Shown piece by piece: positions 11,533 to 23,251 of a stretch of 29,248 nucleotides of DNA. Each line of letters starts with the position of its first letter. Position 1 is the stretch's first letter. The DNA lies in contig JAEPRB010000374.1 of NCBI GenBank assembly GCA_016758965.1, positions 1-29,248 of the forward strand, in the 5' to 3' direction. The position numbers and the translations under genes are program-made. Origin of the DNA: Circinella minor. Lineage: Eukaryota; Mucoromycota; Mucoromycetes; Mucorales; Lichtheimiaceae. The notes beneath the pieces were generated by a model. That model worked only from the letters and a program-made list of their open reading frames with translations, made no database searches and had not been told where the DNA came from.

Positions 11533-13716
11533 TTTTTTTTTTGTTGTTGTTGTTGTTGTTGTTGTTGGGTCCGTTTGGTTGTTTGAATTAAAAAAGGGAG
11601 GAAGGGGGGGGAGAGAGAGAGAGGGAAAGAGGATTGATTTTTTTTTTTTTTTAAGAAAAAAAAGTAAAAGGATGAGTCAATAAGAGATGGGAGGGAAATT
11701 TAATGAGGGGAATTATATCGTTCAAAAAAAGTTGTGACTAACTTCCCAAAAAATTGGGGTCCAATCAAAGGATTTGAATTTTCTCCGAAGTTAAACATTG
11801 GTTTTGTTTCATGCGAAATAAGTAGTTAATCTAACCAATGCAATTTTACTAATTCTACTACCCCCTTTCTGAAAAAGTAGTTGTTATAAAAAAAAAACTT
11901 TTGAATAAAATGATACTCACTCTTCTTTTTCTATTGAAAATACATTCTATTTAGACGCATTAAACATAAAACGTATAATAAAACGAAAGCTATTTTATAT
12001 ATCATACGTTTACTAAGAATAAGAGAATGAAAAGCTTACTTTTCTTTTGTATACATAGATTGTTGATAATAAAGGTTTTTTTTATTATGTAAATGTATGT
12101 ATGTATATGTGCGTGTATGCAGAAATGGTTAATGCATGTAAATCCAAGTTTGTAGTATTTACAAAAAAGAAAGAAATTATATTCATTTAAAGAGTTAAAA
12201 GAAGAATCTTCTATACATATTTTATGTCAAGTCATGTTAATCTGTAGATAGTAAATGTAAATGTGTGTATCTTCATTCGTATTTAAATGGGATTATAAAA
12301 TCAAGCACATATATAACTCAGACGTTGTATAGTAGAACAGCAATGATCATAAAATACTACACGAGATTTATTTTTGTTCTTCTCTTTTTTTAACTACATC
12401 GATATTTATCACACGTCAACCGAACACGATAACGATGCAAATAATTTTTATTATAAAAATTAGCAATCGAAGTTGTTTTAAGTTGAAATCATTTGTTTTA
12501 TTAATGACGAAATTGATTAAACACACACTAATTTCAGCTTATTACTCTCGTCAGCTCACAAAGAGAGATACTGAAAAACCTGCTTAGGCAGCAGAAAAAA
12601 TGTGGGGGTGGAATGAAGGTACCAATGGGGTACAAAAGGAAAGAAAATAGGGAAAACTAAAATACAATAAAGTGGGAGGAAGAAACATCTAAGCTAGGTG
12701 GAGTGGAAACATGGTAAGCACGAAATTGATTTACAGTAACAAGTAGATGTCATGACGCATAATACTATTAGAACAAATGCTGACAGAAATTTTTATGTCG
12801 TTTTACTATAATAATATAGTACTCAATATATAATGAACCCTGTAGAGCAACAACAAAAAATAGTTTAATTTATAATGTATAGAAATGAACACCATTTTAA
12901 TCGATCAGTTACACTTTTTTTTTTTATCTCTTACTTTTTATAGAAAATTATAGTTATCTTTTGTATTATACAAATACATTCTCCATCACCACTACGTACC
13001 TTCTCTGTATACCTTTCTTCAATAAGCGTGAAGGGAGGGGGTGAAAACGCCTTACAAATTAGAACTAAGTATTAAGCAAAAATAAACAACTATTATTTAT
13101 GATTCAAAAAAAAAAAAAAAGATAGGAAAATTTCAATACCTTAATTCTATCTGCATGAATGGAACATTTGATCACTCCTGATTTTTTTTTTTTAATTTAT
13201 TTGGTAGATTGCATGTATAATCTACTTATCGAATATATCTTAAAAAATTAATTGTTTAATATTACGTACGTATAACAAACAATTATTTTTTTTCTCATAT
13301 ACACATGATGTCTATATATAAATTGCTTTTTGTCTCGATTATATACAAAAATTTGTTTTTATTTTTTTTTTCATGACGTTTTGTTTTAGATAAAAATAGA
13401 GTGGTGAGACAAGCCAATTATTAGCAATGTCACTTTTTTTTAAAAAATAAAATGTTTACGAGACAAAAAAAAAAAAAAAAAGTGTAAGAGGGAGAAGAAT
13501 TTAAAATAGTAATGAGTAGTTAGAAAAGGAAAAAAAAAACGACAACAATAATAATAATAATAATAATATATACGTAATAAATTATTTGGCAATATAATTA
13601 ATAATAACAATAATAGTCAAGTCGTATAAATGGATCAAATGTGGGAATAAAACTACTATTACTATTACTACTTACGTACTAGTACATCATGTAGAAAACA
13701 TAAATTTAATTATGCT
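11533..13716. other. Intergenic region between TRP4 and the transporter array
   Basis: This 2.2-kb stretch starts with the TRP4 promoter (G-rich and T-rich low-complexity tracts, the Gcn4-type site) and ends with the presumed 3' UTR of transporter A. I see no gene in the middle. There are several TACGTA copies (12993, 13263, 13267, 13571, 13673) and an (ATA)n run near 13545-13566. Confidence 0.6.
11673..11679 (-). promoter_or_regulatory. Gcn4/CPC1-type site upstream of TRP4
   Basis: TGAGTCA (TGACTCA on the gene strand) is the perfect palindromic-type site of fungal Gcn4/CPC1 bZIP activators of amino-acid biosynthesis. It sits 141-147 bp upstream of the start codon. A one-mismatch relative, TGACTAA, follows at 11735-11741, and ATTGG-GGT-CCAAT at 11753-11765 carries CCAAT boxes in both orientations. 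The sites are seen directly; their use is inferred. Confidence 0.6.
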
Positions 13717-16353
13717 TTATTTTTCTTTGTCATTCGTGATAAAATCCAATGAAGATGGTTCGATTTTTTTCTCTTCATCAGCTGCAGGACTGGAATCAGA
13801 AATACTTCCATTATCAAAATAACGAGCTAATTCACGTCCAAGATCATTTCCATCAAGTTTAGGCATTCTTTGAGCCATTTTAACAGGTGACACATTTTCT
13901 TCATTTGCTTTTGCAAACATTACATCCAATTCTTCAAGACTTCTTCCTTTGGTCTCAGGATACCAAAAGTATACCTAACAGGAAGAGGTATAATAGTGAA
14001 TAATGATGAGCCAGAAACAAATAATAATATCCATAACAACAAGAACAATAAAATAGTGATAACTTACAATAGGAATAAACAAAAAGTTAAAGATAGCAAA
14101 AATAACGTAAATACCATAACCAATGTTTGCAATAGCAGGAGGAGTAATCATGACAATTACATAGTTTGAAAGCCAATTGGAACATGTAGATAAGGCATTG
14201 GCTTGGACACGGGTACGAAGAGGATTGATTTCAGCAGGATATAACCATGTCATACCAAGGAAACCAATCGCAAAAAATGTGTTAAAAGTGAATAAAGTAA
14301 GCGTACCTACATAACCTTCTGCATCTGGAACAACAAGTGCACCAAATTCATTTCTCCATCCAGCACTTAAACAACCTGCTAATACAGCCATGGATACCAT
14401 CATTCCGACCAATCCAACAAACATCAATTTACGACTAATAAGTTAAAGTATTAATGAATTATTTAGGCTTACATTATTCATTGTAATAACATTACTTTAT
14501 GTTTTGAAATAAATCAAAAGAATGTATGTGTTTACGTACCGACCATAACGTTCAACAAAAAACATGGCAACAAGAGCCGATAACCAATATTCAGTACCGT
14601 TAATAGCTGCCAAAAGACGAGACATGGCAGCATCAAAACCAAGTGATTCTTCGAAAAGCATAGTAGCATAGTACCTTTTATTTTGATGCAAAAATTTTTA
14701 AAAAGAAAAAAAAAATTAGAATTCAAAAAGTTGCATAAATAAATTAGACGTTTATACTAAATACAGTATATACATATACATACGTAATAAGATTAATACC
14801 ACAAAACTGTTGCATAGCTTGAGCAATCACACCTAACATCATACGACGAAAATGTTGAACATGACCATGACGCAAAAATTCACGATACGAAAATTTTTGA
14901 CCCTCAAGAGCTAAAGTATGTTCAAGAATAGCCATTTCTTCAGAAACTTTTTCGCTCTCGATATCTTCACCCGCTAAACGAGCCACAACTTCACGAGCTT
15001 CTTCATTACGTTGTTTTTTGAGTAACCAACGAGGAGAGTCAGGAAGTATAAAGACACCAAGAATGACAATAATGGAAAAGATAGCTTGAAAAGCAATAGG
15101 AAAACGCCATCGAATACTACCTTCCAAAAAATAAAAACCATAGTCAATCCAATAGGATACCATAATACCGAAACCGATCAACATGCCTTCGTTCATAATA
15201 AGAAAACCACGATCTTCAGGTTTTGCACATTCACTTTGCCATGTAGGAATGGTGGATGTCACCATACCATTCCCAATACCACCAAAAATTCGACCAAAAC
15301 AAAGAGTACCATAATCATGAGATGATGTTTGAACGACAGTACCAAGCTATTATTATATAAAGATAAAAAAAAAAACATGAGATTATTGTTATTGATGGAA
15401 GATATTTTTTCATAAAAATAGATAAATTGAAAGAAGAAAAAAAAAAGGATGATATATACAGTGACAATAACAGTACCCCAAAAAGTAGAGCTACGACGAC
15501 CCCAGGAATCACCAAAGAACAAAACAAGAACAGCACCTAAAAAACATCCCTATTAAAAGAAGAAGGTAAGTTTTATTTACTTATTATTATTTTGACACAA
15601 GATATATATACTGAGCTAATAGACTTTTTTTTTTCCTACTTACTATTTGATAAATGCTGACCATGTTCTAAAAACCCATATATTAAAATAAAGTGAGTAT
15701 ATTATTATTTACATTTGTATGCAATAAGAACAAAAAAAAACAACGTACAGATTGTAATTCAGGGGTACCAATACACATGCCATCTTCTTCACAAAGGGGG
15801 TTGGCGTCAGAGTGAGGAGTGGCTGTAGGGAATTGCCGTTGAAAATCATCGAGCTGTTTAATCATTAAAATATATATTAGTATGAATATTTATTTCATAA
15901 ATAGACATGATAGTAACAAGACTCATTCTTTTTCTTTTTATTCTTTTTTCTTTCTTTAGAGTATCAATTATAATTTACCGTAAGCAAAGAACTCATAACA
16001 CCTTGATCATAACCGAACATACTAATAATTTTTATTACGACATGAGAAATACATTCTTTTTTTTTCCTACTATACGAACTGCCTTTTTTTTTTATATAAA
16101 TGATAACCAATAGAATATAACTTACAGGCTAATGAAAAAAAAAATCAAGTTAGAAATCTACTTGATATAATAATCAAACACAATCATCCCAAAATATATC
16201 GGTTTCCAATGTTCATGTAAAAACTTACAAACCACAACCAGCAATAAAACCAATACCCCAATTAAGGGCACGACCATGTAATTTTTTACCATTTTGAATT
16301 TTAATTTCTGGTAAGTAGGATAGTTTACGAACAATAGTATTAAAGAATCCCAT
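13717..16353 (-). CDS. SP-family MFS sugar (hexose) transporter, copy A
   Basis: Ten exons on the minus strand: 16353-16229, 16128-16126, 16021-15979, 15853-15749, 15667-15644, 15549-15460, 15346-14784, 14674-14540, 14434-14068, 13974-13717; 570 aa. It is a plasma-membrane proton-coupled or facilitative hexose carrier of the fungal high-affinity glucose transporter type. Family motifs are FGYDQGV (45-51), DSWGRR (114-119), GRIFGGIGNG (148-157), WQSECA (166-171), SYWIDYGF (194-201), PDSPRW (232-237), QQFCGINLITYY (309-320) and PETKGRS (491-497), spread over a twelve-helix fold. Cys78 and Cys84 in the first outer loop could pair. The cytosolic tail after PETKGRS is acidic and Ser-rich. Exon 2 appears to be 3 nt long. 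It shares long stretches with copy B. The exact sugar cannot be read from the sequence. Confidence 0.93.
16126..16128 (-). other. Putative 3-nt micro-exon, transporter A
   Basis: On the gene strand the trinucleotide CCT lies between ATTAG and GTAAGT. Exon 1 ends in phase 2 (TT) and exon 3 starts with T before ATG, so including CCT gives Phe42-Leu43-Met44, matching the usual GFLxFGYDQG spacing. Flanking introns would be 100 and 104 nt. A branch-like CTAAC lies shortly before it and recurs in copy B. Confidence 0.75.
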
Positions 16354-16525
16354 TATTCTTTTTTTTTTTTTAAAAAAAAAAAGAAAGAAAGTAGTTATAG
16401 AAAAAAAAGAAGAGAGTAGGGGAATCTTGAAAAAAAAAAAAATTATGAAATAAGGAAATATTCCATATTTAAAATGATTTTTATTTTTCTTCAAGGCGGC
16501 ATTGCAGAAAAAAAAAACTTAATTT

Positions 16526-16542
16526 GGTACGACACCAATACC
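16526..16542 (-). promoter_or_regulatory. Conserved A/B promoter element (copy A)
   Basis: GGTAC-N7-ATACC lies 173-189 bp upstream of the A start codon, inside a stretch also found upstream of B at a similar distance. A second shared word, ATACTCCGAAAT, follows at 16651-16662. The rest of the two promoters has diverged, so these words may be protein-binding sites. Confidence 0.45.
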
Positions 16543-16679
16543 AAGATTTCTATATCACTTGGATTTAGGGTTAACTTTTTCTTTAATGCTTTTAACATTG
16601 TGGTTGTTGTGTTTCCAGAAAACTCAGAAGAAAAGAAGGGACACACACACATACTCCGAAATTACCTTCGATTTCGGAT

Positions 16680-16694
16680 GCGGGGGATGCGGGG
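16680..16694 (+). promoter_or_regulatory. Two Mig1/CreA-like GCGGGG sites upstream of transporter A
   Basis: GCGGGG occurs at 16680-16685 and 16689-16694, 327-341 bp upstream of the start codon. It fits the SYGGRG consensus of fungal carbon-catabolite repressors Mig1/CreA, which control sugar transporters in other fungi. The sites sit at the edge of a G-run, so they may be low-complexity sequence. Confidence 0.35.
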
Positions 16695-18258
16695 GGGGGG
16701 TGGGGCTGGGAGGGAAGAAGAAGAAGAAGAATTCGACTATCATTGGGATTGGACAAAGTTGTACATATAAACCACATTAAAAATAGAGTGGGGTTTATTA
16801 ACCCAATATAAGACATTATCATTTTGTTTAGTAACGAAACCCTCATAGTAAATTAAAAAGATTTCCGAATAAAAAAAAAAAAAAAAAAAGAGTTATAATA
16901 TCAGAACAGTTCTTATCCATAATTTTCCGTTTTTCCATTCTGTTTCGATTCTTTTTTAATTTCATGATTACTTATCTCTATCATAGCCGTTTCCTTTGCA
17001 GTAATTTTGTAACGAATACCATTTTTACTTTGTAATATAGCAAAAAATATAAATAATCATGTCTTTTTTTATTGCATTTTCTACCTTCCAGAAAAAAAAA
17101 ATTAATTAATCAGAAATTCTTATTGTTTGTTTATTTTTATTTTTTATAATAAATTAATAAAGGTACGAATACGTATATTGATCTGTTACTAGTATTTTTT
17201 TTTTCTTTTTTTTTTTTTTTGGATCAAGTTTTTATACATATTTCTAATGTGTAAGGAGATAAATGCAAAAATGTATAAATTGATTTATGACGTCGTAAAA
17301 CATGGAAACGGAAATTTTGTTAAATAAATGTCCTTTTTATTTCGTTTTCTTAATTTTCTAAATCATATTCCTCCCCCCCCCTCTCACACACTTGAGCTAT
17401 TACCAAGTGCCCGGGTTACAGTGATTTCACTGAATAGAATACGTAACATATAAAAAACGGTTTCGTATAGATGTGATACATTACTCGTCTGAGCGGCAAT
17501 AAAAAAAAAAGGGGGGGGGGAGAGTATCTTTTGTTTTCTATAGAAAAATTGGAAATATATATAAAACATATGATCAATAAAAGGAAAGAAAAGGGATACC
17601 GGTAGAACAATTAGTCATTACTTAGTAATAATAGTAACAAAGTTTCTATTACTTTTTATTTGATATATATATGAGAATACTTTGCGTATCTATCCAAAGA
17701 TTTTTTTTTTTTTGTTCTGTCATTATTTTTTGTTTTGGTTACCATGGTTTCTCTTCTTTCAATTACTTTATCTATATTCACTTTTATATATATAATTATC
17801 TTACGTAGGAATACGTAATACATAAAGTAAAATGTAGCAAATACACATGATACTTTTAAAATTTACAAATAAATGTAATTAATCATAAAAATGAACAATG
17901 AGTTACGTATTTCAATAAAAAAAAATAGTTTCTATTATGCAAATCCTCTTTATAACTTTGTTATATTGGTCTTTTTATTATATAAGTAAATCATAAAAAT
18001 AAGATACTACATATATAAAAACAATTATATACACTTTGGGAGCGGAGGGAGAAATTAATAAACAACATAATTGATTTTCTACCAAAAAATAAAAACAAGT
18101 CTAAAAAATAAAAAGATGGGAAATACGTAAAGAAAGGAGTAAGAAAAAAACAAGAGTTTTTGATACTATACAAATAATAAAAGCAATACTGTCTATTATA
18201 ACAATATAAAAGAATGCCTCAAAAAAATACATAATAATAATAATAAGTGTTATAATAT

Positions 18259-18545
18259 CTAAGCCTTTTCAGAGTTGTCACGTTGTTGTCCATCGTTGGT
18301 ACTTGATAAAGAATCATTCAAAGCTGTTTTTGCTGAAGGGGTCTTTTCAATATCAGTCAAAGAACCATCACTCGTTTCATCATTATTAAAGTATTTAATA
18401 AGTTCACGTTCAAGTTCAACACCTTCAAGTTTAGGCATTATTTGAGCCATCTTAACAGGTGAAATCTTTTCTTCATTCGCCTTTGCAAATAATACATCCA
18501 ATTCTTCCAATGAACGTGCTTTGGTTTCTGGATAAAAGAAATAAA

Positions 18546-18578
<33 letters not shown>

Positions 18579-20952
18579 ATATGGTTAAACTTTTTTTTTA
18601 CAAAAATAATATGTTTCTACAGAGTACCAAAAAAAAAACAGGAAAAAAAGAGAGGGAAAGAAATCTTATATGATAACGAAAAAAATTATATGTATGTACT
18701 TACAATAGGAATAAACAAAAAGTTAAAGATAGCAAAAATAACGTAAATACCATAACCAATGTTTGCAATGGCAGGAGGAGTAATCATGACAATTACATAG
18801 TTTGAAAGCCAATTGGAACATGTAGATAAGGCATTGGCTTGAACACGGGTACGAAGAGGATTGATTTCTGCAGGATACAACCAAGTCATGCCAAGAAAAC
18901 CGATAGTAAAGAAGGTGTTAAATGTAAAGAGGGTGACAGTACCAACATAACCTTCTACTTCGGGGAGAATAAGAGCACCAAATTCATCCTTCGTACCGGA
19001 ACTCAAACAACCTGCTAAAACCGCCATTGATCCCATCATTCCGACTACTCCAACGAACATCAATTTACGACTATATTCCATAATAGAAAGTGTTAGTATA
19101 TTTAATATGTAAATGGCTCTATTGTAATATTAGTAGAAATGATAAAAGAAAAAAAATTAAACTCACCGACCATAGCGTTCGACAAAAAACATGGCAATAA
19201 CAGCAGATACCCAGTATTCAGTCCCATTAATAGCAGCCAAAAATCGAGACATTGAAGCATCAAAACCAAGAGATTCTTCAAAAAGCATAGTAGCATAGTA
19301 TCTTTTTACATTGATTGAATATAAACAAGAAATGAGTGTGTATTTATATATATATATATATATCCATTTTTTTTTTTTTTTGCATATCAAGAAATGGAAA
19401 AAAAAAGTATTATACTTACGTAATAAGGTTACAACCACAAAATTGTTGCATAGCTTGAGCAACAACACCTAACATCATACGACGAAAATGTTGAACTTTA
19501 CCATGTCGTAAGAATTCACGATAAGAAAATTTTTGACCTTCAAGAGCTAAGGTATGTTCAAGAATAGCCATTTCTTCAGCCACTTTTTCACTCTCTGGTT
19601 CTTCATCAGCCAAACGAGCAACAACTTCACGAGCTTCCTTTGTATGATTCTTTTTTAGTAACCAACGAGGCGAGTCAGGAAGTATAAAAACACCAGCGAT
19701 AACAATGAGTGAAAAAACAGCTTGAAAAGCAATTGGAAAACGCCATCGAATACTTCCTTCCATAAAGAAGAAGCCATAATTAACCCAATACGAAGTCATG
19801 ATACCGAAACCAATAAGCATGCCTTCACTCATAATGAGAAACCCACGATCTTCAGGTTTTGCACATTCACTTTGCCATGTAGGAATGGTGGATGTCACCA
19901 TACCGTTACCAATACCACCAAAAATACGACCAAAACAAAGAGTCCCATAGTCATGGGATGAAGTTTGGATAACAGTACCGAGCTATTATTATATGATATA
20001 GAATATACAACGAGTGGTTAACAAGAAAACTTTTTTTTTTTTTAGGAATTTTGAAGACTAATCACTATTATTATAATACATACAGTGACAATAACGGTAC
20101 CATAAAAAGTAGAGCTACGACGACCCCAGGAATCACCAAAGAACAAAACGAGAACAGCGCCTAAGAAGCATCCCTATTAAAAGAAGAAGGTAAGTTATTT
20201 ACTTATTATTATTTTGACACAAGATATAGATACTGAGCTAATAGACTTTTTTTTTCCTACTTACTATTTGATAAATGCTGACCATGTTCTAAATGTCCAA
20301 ATAGTAAAAAAAAAAAATAAGTAATTATATTATTATTTATAATTTGTATGTACGTATACATTAAAAAAAAAAAGAAACATACAGATTGTAATTCAGGAGT
20401 ACCAGTACACATACCCTCTTCTTCACAAAGAGGATTAGATGCAGAGTATGGAGTAGCAGTAGGAAATTGACGTTGAAAATCGTCAAGCTACGATCATAAA
20501 GAGTAATGCGTTAATTACGTAAAATGATTCTTATTCTTCTTTTTTTTTTATTTAACTTACCGTGAGCAAAGAACTCATGACACCTTGATCATAACCGAAC
20601 ATACTAAATAATATTTAAACAGCATTTACTTACGTATTATAATATAACCATCCACTATGCTTTTATAACTATAACCAACTTTAATTAATATAAAAACTTA
20701 CAGACTAAACAACAACAACAACAGAGATACATAAAAATTACATTTTTTTTTTTTTTTAAAAAAAAAAAGACAAGTTAGAAATATATTTGGATGCGTACGA
20801 AATTACGAGAATTTAATATTAACTTACAATCCACAACCGGCAATAAAACCGATACCCCAGTTAAGCGCACGACCATGTAATTTTTTACCATTTTGAATTC
20901 CAAATTCTGGCAAATAGGATAGTTTGTTGGAAAGAGTTTTGATGAACCCCAT
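18259..20952 (-). CDS. SP-family MFS sugar (hexose) transporter, copy B
   Basis: Ten exons on the minus strand: 20952-20828, 20704-20702, 20603-20561, 20487-20383, 20288-20265, 20173-20084, 19982-19420, 19301-19167, 19070-18704, 18546-18259; 580 aa. Every exon before the last has exactly the length of its counterpart in A, so the two are close tandem duplicates. Motifs match A: FGYDQGV (45-51), DSWGRR (114-119), GRIFGGIGNG (148-157), PDSPRW (232-237). Two normally conserved positions differ: QQFCGCN has Cys in place of Ile314, and the terminal signature reads PETKARS, with Ala replacing Gly495. Whether these alter substrate use is unknown. The C-terminal tail is 10 residues longer than in A and differs after the shared FAKANEEKxSPVKMAQ stretch. 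The intron before the last exon ends in a 28-base T run on the gene strand. Promoter shares an element with A. Confidence 0.93.
20702..20704 (-). other. Putative 3-nt micro-exon, transporter B
   Basis: TCT lies between TTTAG and GTAAGT on the gene strand, at the same coding position as in A and C. Inclusion gives Phe42-Leu43-Met44. Flanking introns are 123 and 98 nt and have diverged from those of A apart from the splice signals and a branch-like TTTCTAACTTG near 20771-20781. Confidence 0.75.
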
Positions 20953-23251
20953 TTTCCAACACTATATAAATGAAATAATAATAAAATAAAAAAAGATAAC
21001 AAAAGAGACAGAGGACAACTTTATGAAATCAATGAAGAAAAAGACTTTATATTTAAATGATGTTAAAAAATGATTCCAAATGAAGAATAGTATATCGGGA
21101 TATATACATATATTATAAAAGCTTTCAAAAAAAAAAACCAGTTTGGTACGACTTCAGTACCGAAGATTTTGTTGATGATTTTAGGAACGTGCGTAAGGTG
21201 GTTTTTATCATTTTATGTTCTAGAAAGTGAAGAAAACTAACATATATACTCCGAAATGATTTTGATTTTTGATCATGTGCAAAGAAAAAAAAATGAGAGA
21301 AATTATATATTATTAGATATTGATATTAACCATAGAAATAGTAAAAGCTATTATTTTGGAATATGAATACCAAAAAGAGAGATTATTTTTTTTTTTGTGA
21401 TCCAAGCAAAGTAATTGAATAGTTTTTTTTTTTCCTTGTAAATTCTGTAAGAAGTACTTTCGAATAATTTGACCAAAAGAAGTTCCGTTTTTCCAGTCCG
21501 CAGAATTTTCTACCTTTTGGATCTTCCTAGTTACCATTCTTGTATTCAGTTACAGCGGTACTTTCTTAATTGAAGCGATTTAAACAGAACTTGATCACAC
21601 AAGGAATGGGATCACAAAATAAAAATAAAAAATCTCAAGCTTCCATTGAAGTCTATTGGCTTCATTTGAAACCCATTTAAAGTTTTATAATAAATTGATA
21701 AACTTAAATAAACAAAGCTGAAATTGATTGTGTGGTAAATATAGTGGAGCTAATACGTAAACAGATTCTATATATTATATATTCATTTTAAAAATGTTTA
21801 TATGTTATTTATATTACAAAAACATTTATGTGAATAAAAGTAATGAGTGCAGTACATATTAAATTGCTATTATTGTTTGTTACTGTTACAATGTAGATGA
21901 TGTACAATAGGTAAATAAGTTACAATAATAAGTTGAATCTTGTGTGCTTATGAATTTCTTATCTTTTGTTTTTTTCTTAATGACGTTATACATGGAATTA
22001 GATGATGTTAAAGAATGATATGAACTTTCTGAATTTTCTTAACACTCTTTATGCACTACCACCATCAGCCTCCTTCCCCACCCCCATCCCCACGCCACCC
22101 CCCAAAAAAAAGGTATAAGGTAGAGGAATTGATTATTGTTATTTTTTTTTTCTTTTTGAAAGAAAAGGGGGGAGGTGCTTCAATTAATTTCATGTGACAA
22201 CATTGTATTTTTATTCTCGGTAAAAAGGGGAGAAATCATAGAATCTTTGGAAAAAAAAAACCTACTTTACTAACCCCCTCCCCCCAATAAAGAATTAAAA
22301 ATAAAGATAATTTGTCTTTATCTAGAAAATAATCATATATTTCTACTTTTTTGTAGTTTTTTTTTTCTCTGTATACGTAGATCCCGATTTTTCTTTTCAT
22401 TATGGGCATTCATGCAACATCTGTCAAAAAAAACATATTGTGTAACATGAGTACATGAGGGGATCATATGTAACAGATATTCATTTTATCTTTTTCCAAT
22501 TTCACTTCTTTAAAGACTAACCAATCTACAATATCACTATGGTTACTATATTTAATCAGTTTAATAAAATACAACATAAAATCATCTTTGGAAACATATT
22601 GTAGTAAAAAAAAAAAGAGAGAACGAAGCTATAGATTACTTCACCTTTAAGATGGATATATATGTAACAACGACAGAAAAAAAAGTAGAAAATAGTATTT
22701 AATTTTATATAGGCTACTCAACAATTGTTTTCATTAATAGTTTGCTATGTTACCAACTTTGGGAAATAACTATGCAACACGAAAATATATATAAAAAAAA
22801 AAGAACAATGATTCAATGGTAATTTGTGTATAAAAGTTATTACAAATATAACGACATTTAAAAAGACTTACAATATAAATAATTATAATAAAAAATACTT
22901 CAAAATTTATATTTAAACTATTTGTTTGTTCGATAATTTCTTTTGATTGTATTTGTGAGAACAATCAAAGTTAAATATTAATTTAATAGTATTTCATAAA
23001 GTTAAGAAGGAATATCCGTTATAAAAAAGGGAGAGAGAAGAATGAGAGGTTTATAAAAAAAAAAAAACTATTAAATATAAAAAAAAAGAGATAGGCAAAA
23101 AGAATAGGAAGTACGTAGTATAAAAACAAATATTGATAAAAGGAGGAAAGAAATAAAAGATTTTGAATAAGTATATAAAGGGGAAATAATTAAAAATAAC
23201 AAGAGAACCAAAAAAAAAAAAAACAAAAATAATAAATAAAAAAAAAAGAAT
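20953..23251. other. Intergenic region between transporters B and C
   Basis: This 2.3-kb stretch holds the B promoter on its left and the 3' flank of C on its right. The rest shows only short chance ORFs and C-rich or G-rich tracts around 22070-22290. No gene or known RNA is visible. Confidence 0.55.
21145..21161 (-). promoter_or_regulatory. Conserved A/B promoter element (copy B)
   Basis: Here the element is a perfect interrupted palindrome, GGTAC-N7-GTACC, 193-209 bp before the start codon. The flanks (TTT before, AAGATTT after) and the downstream word ATACTCCGAAAT (21246-21257) match the A promoter. No clear copy is seen upstream of transporter C. Confidence 0.45.

Larger units (their letters stand above)
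16354..18258. other. Intergenic region between transporters A and B
   Basis: The left part is the promoter of A, the right part the 3' flank of B. No gene is visible between them. A patch of less extreme composition at about 17395-17495 contains the short hairpin CAGTGA-TT-TCACTG (17419-17432) but no ORF or known RNA signature. TACGTA occurs at 17170, 17440, 17802, 17812, 17904 and 18124. Confidence 0.55.

Noticed and set aside
11780..11800. CCGAAGTTAAAC, resembling part of a 5S rRNA
   Set aside because: The neighbouring sequence lacks the remaining conserved 5S internal control boxes and helices.
14533..14538. TACGTA copies at transporter splice junctions (also 14781 and 19417)
   Set aside because: These arise from GTACGT/GTATGT/GTAAGT donors next to the codons and were left out of the enrichment count.
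15086..15325. Plus-strand ORF opposite transporter A, with similar ones opposite B (19722-19961) and C (23766-24041)
   Set aside because: These are antisense shadows of conserved transporter exons; their similarity follows from the paralogy.
16474..16846. Overlapping ORFs on both strands upstream of transporter A
   Set aside because: They consist of low-complexity tracts (poly-G, GAA, CA repeats) and no family features; the stretch is better read as promoter.
17384..17569. Minus-strand ORF in a less AT-rich patch with a small hairpin
   Set aside because: The ORF begins in poly-Phe sequence and has no recognisable feature. I looked for snoRNA C/D boxes and a tRNA T-loop and found no convincing set.
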